Shown here: one piece after another, positions 11,601 to 23,800 of the stretch | Numbering within the stretch: position 1 is the stretch's first letter | How the letters are laid out: every line of letters starts with the position of its first letter | Assembly: GCF_028372415.1 (NCBI RefSeq) | Contig: NC_092878.1 | Span: 31,463,903 to 31,527,902 of the forward strand | From: Notamacropus eugenii | Taxonomy: Eukaryota; Chordata; Mammalia; Diprotodontia; Macropodidae | Length of the DNA stretch: 64,000 bases | Reading direction: 5' to 3' | Position numbers and translations under genes: made by a program | The notes under the pieces: generated by a model | What the model was told of the DNA's origin: nothing | The model's database searches: none | The model's input: the letters and a program-made list of their open reading frames with translations, nothing else

Positions 11601-14600
11601 TGAGGACACGGGTTCCCCACCCCTGGTAGATGTTAGGAAGTTTTTTCCTGACATTGAGTATAAATTTGCCTCTCTGTGATTTCAACTCCTAGCTTCCTAG
11701 AAGCATAACAGATCCATGTGATGAATGAAAGAGAGAGTCCTGTGGAAGATGGAATTCCCCTAAGGTTATTTACAAATGTGTCGTTATTTGAATTGTTTTT
11801 CCTGTAAGTTCTGGGAGTTTTTGTTCTACAGCATAAGAGTCAGCAGCGTACGATGTGAAGAGTGCTGGGTGGGGATCTGGTTCTGTCACATACTTCCTAT
11901 GTGACCTTTGAGGAAGTAACAGAACCTCTCTGGTCTCAGAAGAACATCTGTCTATGAGTGGCATTATACACATTAGAAAGAGAGAGAAGGGAGTTGGAGG
12001 CTGGTTTTAAATTTAGACTTCTGGCTGGGCTTTTGCTCAAGTTGGAGTTAAAAATATGGGTTCCGCAGATCCAATAGTTCTCAAGGAAGATGGATTTTTT
12101 TCAACAGAGGAGGAATTCTGTCCTTTTTCTTTTTTCATCACAAAGTTTTTATTCTTCCTTAAGGCAAAGGGTTAAGAAGGTTCTGGCTTAAAATAAACAT
12201 GACATCAGTTTTGGAAGGTGGGAATAGGAATTATGACTCACACTGATATAAATATTTACAAAATGCTTTCCTCGCAACATCCTTTTAGGTAGGGAGTATA
12301 AATATATTTTTCCCATTTTACAGAGAACTAAACCCAGGCTCAGAGAAGTGAGGTGACTTTGCTTCAGGCTGTTCACCTAATCGGTCTTGGAACCAGCACT
12401 AGAGTTCAGTTTTCCTTTGTCTTAGGACCAGTGCTCCACACTGCACCAAATCTGGACTCAGTCCCCAGTTCTACCTCTTGTGACCTTGGACAGATCACTT
12501 AACCTCTCTGAACCTCTTCCTCATCTCTGAAGTGAGAAAGTTGGACTGGATGAACTCCAAGGACCTTTGATGTTGTCAATCTGTGGTCCAACAATGTTAA
12601 TGGGCAAACTATTTCCCTCACTCCGTTGTATGTTTCTTCTTACGGAGGTTAATTTGACACAGCTATTCAAACATCAGCAGTACAACTAATAATGACGTAA
12701 TAACAACAAAAAGGATAGTATTTAAATAATACTTAAAGGATTTTGTAAAGCACTTGACAGATGTACCATTTGGTCCTCACAGCAGCTCTGGGAGGTAGGT
12801 GCTGTTAGTATCCTCATTTTACAAAGGAAACTGAGGCAGACAGAGGAAGTTTTACATGTCTAGGGTTCCACAGCTAGGAGGTGTTTTGAAGCCACATTTG
12901 AACTCAGGTCTTTGTGACTCCAGGTTCAGCACTTGATCTGCAAGTCCCAATCCTGGAGCTAATTTAATTAGCCTTTGTTTAATCGCAGGATCACCATCTG
13001 TCCCAGCAAGGCCAGGGTGGATTACATGGAATTTATTTGCGGGCCTTCTGCACAGGTCTGGACTCCATCCTGCAGCCATATCGTCAAGCACTGCTTGACT
13101 TGGAGCAAGAGGTGAGGTAGAGAAGAGGAGAAAGAGGCAGGCAGTAATGCCCCTGAGTCCCCCAGTTTCCTCACTAGACCACATCCTTGGAAAGAAAATG
13201 CGGTCCTCCCTCCCCACCATAGCTTGTCTTCCTTTAATTAGGGTTTCAGAATTGGGAAAATGCCTTTAATGAGCATATACCACTATAAGCTCTCCGTATT
13301 GTTCATTTAATGATCAGAGTAACTTCTTGCCTCTGTAAGAGGTTCCAGGGTATTCTGTGAACATTTTGCTTTCAGTTTTTTGTGACCTGTATCACTTTAG
13401 TGACCCTGTATCACTATCTTCTGTGGGAACCTAAAAGCACTCATCATTACCACAAGGTCTGTTCTCTCCCTCTCCCCAGCCAGTGTTCTTAGGTCATAGG
13501 TTAGAAACTTTTTGAGATGGTGTTTTTCTAATTATGTTTTTTATTGCAGTTCCTTGCTGACCCTCCCCTTTCCATATCACATGTCAATTACTCCTTGGAC
13601 CAGGTATCTTTGTAGATAATGGAATATCTTGGGTTCTTTTTGTCTGTTCTCTCAGTCTTTTAGGTATATTTGACTAATCTAGTATTTTGAAGAGCTCTCC
13701 TACTTCCAGATTCGGAATTTGAATCTAAAATTTTACATTTTGTACATTTAATCTGCTTTATTATATGAGCATTATTTCATGAATTCTGAAGATAAATCGT
13801 CTCTTAACATTTGGTACTAAAGTTGTCCATGTTGATGTTATACTGACTATCCTGCCAGCCTCCAAAATAGGTGTTTCTAGCTAAAGATAGGCTGAGAGGA
13901 GTAGGCCCTTTTTTTGCCTCTTCTGGCTGGAGTTGATCTCTCTATCTTCATTCAGAAATGCCATCATTTCCAGAGCTTATGTTTATACTCCCTCTCTTAC
14001 ATTTGGAACACGTAAGAGATTACATTAGATTAATTAACTTTTGCTTTGCTTTGTAGTTCCAACTTCTTTTTCCCTCAGTGATGGTTGTTGTTGAACAGAT
14101 TAAGAGTCAGAAGGTAAGCACTTCTTTTATTCTGGTTAATGATGTACGTAATTCAGTGTGCTTAGTGATTTGCACCACATAGATTTCTTCAAACTGTTGT
14201 GTTTGGGGAAACCATGAAATTAGACCTGAGAAGGAAAGGCATCATACATGTTGATCATTGATGGGAGCAAGGAGCTTTTTCCTCAAGGTCATGCTTCAGT
14301 ATTAAGAGGTCACCATGCCTAAGTCATTCACCTAACTTTGTTAAATGTACTTTTTACTTAGGTTGTTGCTATTATTACTGTCATGGAAAAATTGATTCCA
14401 AGTATTCTGGGAGACTGTTGGCTTTTGGGATCTGAGCTAGTAACTCTGAGATCAGCAAGTGCTGAGTAGATTACCTAGTCAAGTTGGGTTGTGAAAAGTA
14501 CCCTCTGGCTCCCTGAGTCCTTTTCTCTTGAGTTGTTATAAGAACAATCACAGGAAGCAGCCTTGAAAGTAGTATAATTTTTACAAATTCATCCACAGCA

Positions 14601-14847
14601 TTTTAAAAAAATCTGCAGTGAGACAATTGGTGTTGCATGTGACACACTCCTGTCCTCTTTCCCTCCTTCTACGCACTCCCAACCCCAGAGATATTTAATG
14701 AGACCTTTGTAAATGTCACACAGATGCAGAATACATATCAATACTAATGTATATGGGCTCCCTCCCTCTTGCCCCCTTCTCTTTCTCTCCCCCTCCAACT
14801 CTGATCTGTCTGTCTGCCTCTCTTACACATACACACTTGTACTTATG

Positions 14848-14890
<43 letters not shown>

Positions 14891-17800
14891 AATAAGTGCC
14901 ACTTCTTCAGCTAAAAAGCCCAACCAGATAATTTAGGCCAAAGAATTGAATGAAGGGTAGGACTCAGTCCCACATAGAGGTAACCATAGCACAGAGGCAA
15001 AAGTATCTAATTTGGCTTCTTTCTTTGATGAATTGGACCAAACAGTTGCCAGCCCTCTACTTCATTTTGTGTTGTGTAGACACATACCCAGCTGTATGCA
15101 CAGTGAGTTGTTTAAGTGCATCCCCTCCATTCCTGGAAGCCTTGTGTGGGCTTCTTCATGGACCTCTCTACCCCTGCAGCTTCTTTACACTCCCCTGTCC
15201 CCCCAAAATGAGAAGAAAAGTACCACCATGAATGGAGTTACGAGCCAGATGAAAATTTTCTCTCCTTTCCCATGTTAGCCTTCTCTGTCTCATTTCAATT
15301 GGGAAAGGAGAGTGAAAAATCCAAGAAGAGCTGGTGGTTCACTCACCTTCTTTTCCACGATGGGCCTAGGGATGCTGTGGGCTGAAGTTCAGCAGAAATA
15401 GAAAAGATTTGCACATTTTACTAGACTTCACTCTGCACAATTGGAAATGTGCTACATCCATGTTATCCTTTCTGACTACAGAAGCAAAGATAAAAACTCT
15501 CTCCTTAAAGAAGCTGATGGGGGGGCCGGTAGTTTTTACTTCTGAATTAACATGTTCATTCTTGGCTGATGAATCTAGAACCTGTAATCTAAACATTTAA
15601 ACATTCTTATGCAGTATCTTTGTGGAGAAGTTCTGCTTTCTTCTTCCAGAACAAGCTCATAGGCATATCCCCAAGTAGATCTGGCTCAGGAGTAGATTGA
15701 CTGACCCATTCAGTCACTTTTAGGAAACCCAATGGAATATGTAGCTAGTAGCACCTGCAAATATGGGGATCCAGGAAGGCTTCTTGCAGAAGGGGGGACT
15801 GTAGCTGAGACTTGAAGGATCCAGGAAAACTAGGAGGCAGAGGTGAGGAGGAAAGATTTCCAGGCATGAGTGATAGCTGGGGAAAATGCCTGAAGTCCAG
15901 TGACAGAATGTCAGCAATGAGGCCACTGTCACTGGATCAGTGTGTGCGTGTGTGTTTGTGTGTGTATTGGGGGAGTGAGATGAGGGAGTCACTGTTGATG
16001 TGTAAGAGGTAGGAAAGGACAAAGTTATGGAAGTGCCACTGGAATTGATTCAGTAGGTCCCTCCTGGACCAATCACAACTGAATGTACAATTTAAACTGT
16101 GCAGCAGGCACTGTATAATTTTTAGAAGTTTATCTTTTCCACAGATTCATGGGTGTCAGATCTTGGAAACAGTATACAAATACAGCTGTGGGGGACTGCC
16201 TCCTGTACGCAGTGCGCTAGAAAAGTAAGTCACAAAAACTTAAATAAGATTGACACAGTTCATCAAGACCATTTTATTTGCATATGATCTAAAACTTCTC
16301 CAAAATAGTTAGTAATAGATGGGACTGAAAAGCTAACACTGAGCAGATAGGTCTATATGATCAAAGTAGGAGAGGCCAGGATGCCAGCCAATAAAGAATC
16401 CAGGATGGTACTACATAAAAGAGAATGAATTAGTGTGGATGACTTTAAGGTCCCTCTGATTGTCAGATCCCATCATCCTTAGGGTGTTACCATTATATAT
16501 GCTGGGTTTTGCTTGGCTATATTTGAGTATATCTTTTAAAGTAATTGCTATTTTCAGTCAGTAAGTCAACAGGCATTTTATTAAATGTTTACTATTTGCC
16601 AGGCTCTTTGCTAAGCCTGAAAATACAAAGAAAGGTAAAAATACTGTCCCTCCTCTCAAGTATCTTATTTTCCTAATGGGAGAAACAACTTTTAAACTAT
16701 TTACATATAAGATATTGTTTATATGGAGTAGTTGAAAAGTAATTTCAGATCAGCCACTGGTATTGGGGAGGGACCAGGAAAGGCCTCCAGTAGATGGTGG
16801 GATTTGAGCTGAGTCCTGAAGTAAGCCAAGGGAGCCAACATGTGGAGAGTAGAAGGAAAAACCTCCCAGGCAGTGGGACAGCCTGTAACAAAGCATGGAG
16901 TTAGGAGAAGGCAGGAGCTGCTGGATCGTAAAGTATATGGAGAGAAGTAGAGGATAAGAAGACCGGAAAGGTAAGAAGGGGGCTAAGCAGAGAATTTTCT
17001 GTTTGATGCTGGCGGTGGTAGGGAACCAGCTCATATTGCCCATTTTATCTTACCTTCTTTAAAACTTGAAGTTAAGCTTCTGTCCTGGGTGGAAAGACTG
17101 GACTCTGATCTCCAAGTTTCCTTCTAATTCTAATATTTGGTTACTGCACAAGAACATCTTGGAAATACTTGAGCTAGTTCTGGAGAGGGTGCTTGATCTT
17201 CTCTTTTCATGTATTTTTGTAATGCTCCATTTCTAATTGAGTCATCCTCCCTTACCACATCCATTCCCTTCCTTTTTGGTGAAACAAGAGAAAAGGAGCA
17301 AACTGCTTTTGCTGGCAGAGAAACAGACTTCTCTGAGCTCATCTCATTGTGTTTTAGCAGGAATTTTCAGCTCTGAAACTCTTACGCAGGGTGAGAATAA
17401 ACAATATGGAAAAGAAACTGTCAAAATAGCTGAAGGACATTTTAAACTTAATATGGGAACTTTAATTATAAGAAATTTAATGACTAATTCCAAAAAGATA
17501 GGAATAAAAATGGAATGATTATTTTTAGTGTAATGGACAGTTTCCCTTCTGACTCACCAAATTCTTACTCAGATCTTGGCCAGTACCCTCTAGTGACGTC
17601 CCAGAATGGCCTGGGTGTTTGTGCCCAGCAAGGGCTTTTATGGCATTGGTTTTTCTCTCCCTTTCTCCACTCAGGATCTTGGCAGTGTGCCATGGGGTCA
17701 TGTACAAGCAGCTTTCTGCCTGGATGCTACATGGCCTCCTCTTGGACCAACACGAAGAGTTCTTTATTAAACAGGGCCCATCTTCTGGCCTTGTCTCTAC

Positions 17801-20800
17801 TCAACTGGAGGAGGAGGAGGAAGACCTGGGCATTGGAGGCCTGACAGGGAAGCAGTTACGAGAACTTCAGGACCTGGTGAGGATTTGAAGGGAAAGGCAG
17901 TACATTCCACCAGATAGTGACCCCTTCGCCCTCTCACATGAGCTTGCACTGAGCCTGCCACCTCGGTGCCATCTGAGCCACTTCCTTCAGCCTGTCCCTC
18001 CTGATATTTGCCTTTGTCTGAATGAGGTTTGCAGGATGCATGGGAAAGAGCGCTGAAGAGTACAACCCCCACCTCCTTTGCTTGTTTGTCTAGGTCCAGA
18101 CTTAACCTCCCTGGGGCCTATTTTCCTCGTCTCTAAAATGAGATTGGACTTGATCCAGTTCCAGACCCGTGAGTCTATGATAATCCATTAGGCTGGGCAG
18201 TTGTGAGGCCTTCTTCATACCATACTAATACCATACGTAGGAAGTGGACAGCTCCTTAAGTTGTGTCTCTCTGGCAGCTTTTTGATGCAGCTCAAGGTCT
18301 TAATTAGGATTCACAAAAACCTATATAGATGCCAGTGTATTACATAAGAATCATAAATTCTTGGAACTGAGCATAATAGGATTTTTTTTTTAGGACTTCA
18401 CAGGTCTAGTCCAACCTACTCATTTTACAGAGGAAGGAACTAAGGCTCAGAGCAGTTGAATGATTTAGCTAGAGTCCTGTAACTAGTTAATGGCAATGCT
18501 AGAACTAGAACGTTCATGTGTTGTGCCTCTCCTGCCTGCTAGCCACCAGGCTAGACTACCTCCTTGCAAGCACAGTACATGCCTGGCAGGTGGGAGTTGT
18601 ACATCCCTGGGTTTAAAGTCCCTATTGCCCAATATATTAACTATGGAATATAAAGGATGGAGATAGATAGAGTTACTGCATACTTTCTTGTTTCCTTTGT
18701 CACTCTGTATCTCCTCACCCAGCGCCTGATTGAGGAAGAGAACATGCTGGCCCCATCCCTGAAGCAGTTTTCCCTTCGGGTGGAAATACTTCCTTCCTAT
18801 ATTCCAGTGAGAGTCGCTGAAAAAATCCTGTTTGTAGGAGAGTCTGTACAGATGTTTGAGAATCAGAATGTGAATCTGACCAGAAAAGGTAGGAAGTCCT
18901 GTCTTAACATCTCATCCCCAAGAGCTGGTCAAGAGCAGTTTTTATTGCCCATTGCCTCATAAGCCAAGGCAGTGGTCAGTGTAGTACATCATATTTTGAA
19001 ATAAATCTTGTAAGAGGGCACCATGATGCTTCTTGTCAGAAATCTTCAAAGCAAGGGAAGTGGCACCCAGTGGTTAAGAGCAAAAATTATTGCCCTGTAT
19101 TTACTAGACCCTGGTTAGTTAGATTGTCTATAGTAACAAATGAAAGAATCAGAGCGTTGTTGATAGCATAGCTCCGAGGGTCTCTCCTCCTACTGTCCAT
19201 GATACACAGGATCTATTTTAAAGAATCAAGAAGACACCTTTGCTGCCGAGCTGCATCGCCTCAAGCAGCAGCCTCTTTTCAGCCTTGTGGATTTTGAGCT
19301 GGTGGTGGACCGGATACGCAGCACTGTTGCTGAGGTTTGCCTTTTAAGTGTCTGATCCAGCATATGTTTTCTGAGGGGGTGGATTGACCTGGAAAGATAG
19401 AGAGTGGAGCACAGCAGCTGCTTCTTCTAGCTGGCACTAGAGACCAGGGTGAAGAAATGATTCCTCAGGCCAGACGCTTTCTCCGTCTTTGGGTTTTAGG
19501 AATGCTGCCATAGTAAGTGTCCTTCCCTCTTACTGAGCTCAGTCTCTTATGGGACATGGAATGCCTTGCTAGCTGCCTGACGGTGACAGAGACACAATCC
19601 ACTCAGCATCTTGCGTCACAACGTTTTCTTTAGTTGAAGGAATAGATGAGATCTTTGTTTCACTTTGTGTGTGTATTTCTGCTCCACGGGAGCTTGGGAC
19701 CAGATTGGGTTTTCCACTAAAGAACAAAAGGACGAAGGGCTAAGCTCTCTTGCTGCTGCCGTCTGTACAGGGTCTAGTAGCAGGTTTTCAGAAGGGTTTT
19801 TTGTAGACAGTTTATTGTCATGATCATATGAGTAGTATTCTTTCCTGAGTCATTCAGTGGAATATAGAGCAGCTTTTTAAATAAAGAATCCTCCTTTGTA
19901 ATGGTGTTCTCAAAATGGGATTTCACTGATGTTCTTGTTTCCTCAGCATCTATGGAAACTTATGGTGGAGGAGTCAGATTTATTAGGCCAACTAAAGGTA
20001 ATAGTTTCATTTATTTTTCTTTATTGTTAAAATGTAACTAACAGGAAATGACCTTTGCCTTCCCTAACTCTATTGATTTGGGGAAAAAAACCTACCCCTG
20101 GATTCTTAGGATGACCTTGTATACTCTTCCCCAAAATGAGCAGCCCATTTCTGGGTGTCATCTGAAGGAATAATTCCTTCCAGGATTTGCTTCTGTAAAT
20201 ACAAGCATGATTGTAGAGATATACCATACTGTAGGACAAAGAGATAGACATAAGTTTTCTTGTAATTTTATCATTTGTGTTGCCACCAAGTAAAGATATC
20301 AAATATACTGTAATCTTCCTGGCTTAACAGCACCACTAAAATTTCTCTTCTTGATATGCCTGTTTAGAGGGGCAGAATCTCACATCCATCTGTTGGGGAC
20401 AGGAAGGAAATGACACTGTGTTCATTGGTATGGGGAATTCCCAAGGAAAAACATTCTATCAGTGTATATCAGTACCTTCTCTGCAACTCCTTGTTTTAGA
20501 GAATTTATGTGGAGGTTGAGTGATTTGCCCAGGGTCATACAACCAAGATCTATCCCAAAAGGGACTTGGACCCAGGTCTTCTTGACTCTGAGGTTGGCTC
20601 TTTATCCACTGTACCACGCTGCCTCCAAATCCATGTGTTAGTTGGGTCCTAATTAAGGAGACAGCTCTGCACTGTTTCTAGTTTAAAAGCCTTTCTACAG
20701 TCTGGGAACCTACTTTGCCAGTGTTACTTCATACTATTCCCTTTCATGAGCTCTGTGTTCTGACCATTATGATAACTAACTGTTCCCAAATGCTTCGTCT

Positions 20801-23800
20801 CCAGCCTCTTTCTTCTCACATGAGCCATCCCCCCCCATGTCTGGAATGCATTCCTTTGTCATCTCTGCTTTGCAAAAGTCCTCGTCTTCTTCCTTCAAGG
20901 CTTAACTTGGGTTCCACTTCCTCAGGGAAGCCTTCGCTTATCTCCCCAGTTTTTAGTGCTTTCTGCTCTAATTTATCTTTAGTTTTACTTATTTAGGTAA
21001 ATATTCCATCTCCCAAGTAGACTATAAGCCACTCAACAGTAGGGGTAATTTAATTTTCTTCTGTGTGTTCCTCTCTCCTTGGACAGTGCCTTATACATAA
21101 TAGGAGCTTTGTGAATGCTTTAATTGGATTGAATTCAATTCCTTGGATAGCGAAGAATTCCTAAGACTTGTGTGATTGTTGACTTGTATACTGACATTCT
21201 TTTTCAAAGATCATTAAAGACTTTTACCTGCTGGGATGAGGAGAACTGTTCCAGGCCTTCATTGACACAGCCCAGCATATGTTAAAGACACCGCCCACTG
21301 CAGTAACTGAGCATGGTAAGTACTCAACAGAAGAGTGAATGACTAAGTTACTTTCCTTGAGAGAAGAGCCCAACTCTCAGCTTCTTCATTGAGGGCTTGA
21401 GGGGCAGCCTCCTTACCTTCTGTTGCTGCCTAGGGAAGCCATTTCAGTGGGCCTGGATAGCTTCCATCACACTGCAGTCATCTCCTGGGACAAGCAGCCA
21501 CATAACGAATGATATCTGTATGAAATGGTGTGGTCTGGACCCCAAAGTCAAATAGTGTTTGTTCCTGACGGTCAGGCAGGGTTGGATGGGAGAACATTTC
21601 TTCCAGGCTTCATCATATAGCCAGGTGCTATTATTTGCTCCTTGTTCTTTCTCTCTGCCAGATGTTAATGTGGCCTTCCAGCAGTCTGCCCACAAGGTGC
21701 TGTTAGATGATGACAACCTCCTCCCTCTGCTTCACCTGACAATTGAGTACCATGGAAAGGAACATAAGGGTATTAATTCCCTTTCTCTCTCCTTCGCATA
21801 TCATTGTTCCTCCCTTTTTTCCTGATGCTGCTTCCTTCTCTGAAGACGCTTATATGGTTTTCATCTTAGAGTTATCTACCTTTAGCACTCAGGGGGTCCT
21901 AAGAAATCTTCTAGTTCAGCCTCTTCATTTTAAAGATTAAGAAACAGGGATACAGGGTGGTTACACGACTTCCCGAGACTCATGAGTGGCACAGCCAGGA
22001 TTGGAATCCAGACCACTTCATTAGCAGCCAAGGGTTTTTTCATTATGCCATGCGTCAGTTCTTGTCTTATTCCAGCTGCCTCTGTCTCTAAAGACAACAA
22101 AATAATCGCTAAGATCTACCAAAAAACCTGCCTACACATTGTTTCCTTGCCCTCTGCCCACTATGTTTTCCTCCTTGTGTCTTAGACATCCCCCTGGTTT
22201 TTTCTCTCATGTTATTCATGTGCATTCTTCTTTCAACAAAACAAGTTGTCTGTCTTAATTAGACTGAAGTTTCTTCATTTTCTTTTTCTTTTTTTTTTTT
22301 TTGCCTTAGATGTTACTCAAGCACGAGAAGCACCTTCTCGGGACACCTCTCCCCGAGAAGCCCCTGCGTCAGGCTGGGCAGCCCTAGGTCTTTCCTACAA
22401 AGTGCAGTGGCCTCTCCACATTCTCTTCACTCCTGCTGTCCTGGAGAAGTAGGTTTACAAGACCTCTGTGAGCTTTTTGCTAGCAAACACTAACTATGGC
22501 AGGGAAGATAGAGGCCCTCTGACCAGTTGTTAGTAATCTGCAGGCCCAGGAGATACAACTTCAAGAATCCATCCATCTCCACCCCAGTCTATTTAACCTG
22601 CAGATGCTGACCTAAAACTGTTTAGAGAACTTCTGGTAAAAGAGCCCTTGGGGAAGTAGTATGGTTTAGTAGAAATAGCATTCACCTTGGAATCACTAAA
22701 CCTGAGTGTGAATCCTGGCTGTGCCATTGGCTACCTCTGTGTTGATGGGCAAGTCATGTAAAGCCCCCAGGCCTTAGTGTCCTCATCTGTTGAATGAGGG
22801 GGTTGGATTCAATAACCTCCAAACTCCTAGGTCTTCCTCATATGCCATGTTGCTTCTGTTTTTGAAATTAATTTGAGGTGGCAGTGATCGGCATAATAAG
22901 CTTGATGCTGGATGTGTCCTTGAGCCCTTTGAAGAAGGCAGGTTTCAACAGGGATTATTTTAGAATTGAAGGAAATTAGGTTTCTTATTTTTCTGTGTAA
23001 ACTCATGCCAAGATGAGAGGTCACATAGTTCCAGTTCCCCTAGGAATCAACTCTTCTTCCAAGTGCTTGTCTTCAGTATGTGTCCTCTGACATTTCTCCC
23101 ATGTCAGCAGCTGTCACAACCTAGGGAGGAATAAAAAGTTTAGAATCACAGACTCTAGAATTGGAAGGGACCATACAAGTTATGTAGTACAGCCTCACTC
23201 CCAGGGCAGGAGTTCTTTCTCTGAAAGAGTAATTCAACCACCATTTGGATATTTGTGGAGATAGGAAACTCATTCCTTTTCAAAGAACGTTGTATCACTC
23301 TCAGACAGCTAACCATTACATAACATTAAGAGTTCATCATGCACATGGCACAATCCTGAGCCCTAAGAGATTGTGGAAAAAACATGCCTGCCTTTGAGGG
23401 GTTTACATTCCCCAAAGGCTGGTCACCTGTTGTTTCTCATGACCTCTGTATAGTTCAGTGAACTTTGTAAGGCAGGTGTTGTTTGGCATGACTTGCAAAG
23501 TAAAGGTAGAAGGAGCAGAGGCTGTTTGGAATGCTGGGCCTCCCATGAGTGAAATGGAAAGTCCTGGGACAGAAACATGCATTGGGCTGAGCCTCAGGAG
23601 AAAGGAACAAGGACTTTGCCTCCAGTAGAGAGGGCCCTTCTCTGGCTAGCTTCAAATCCTTTCTTTTTGAAAATGGGAAAGAAAAAGGGAGGAAGAGGAG
23701 GAATCTGGGACTTGACTGAGGGGAAAGGGGAGGTAGCTGGGAATGGAAGAGTCTAGCTTCACGGTGGTTGTTTTGGACCCAGGTACAACGTTGTCTTCAA

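Larger units (their letters stand above)
14114..16144. other. TUBGCP4 intron 5
   Basis: Contains a CA microsatellite, a TG run and an L2 fragment listed separately. I see nothing else with a clear identity in the 2 kb. Confidence 0.5.

Noticed and set aside
21237-21239. TGA in TUBGCP4 as selenocysteine or programmed read-through
   Set aside because: The aligned human residue is Arg, GCP4 is not a selenoprotein, and no family precedent exists.
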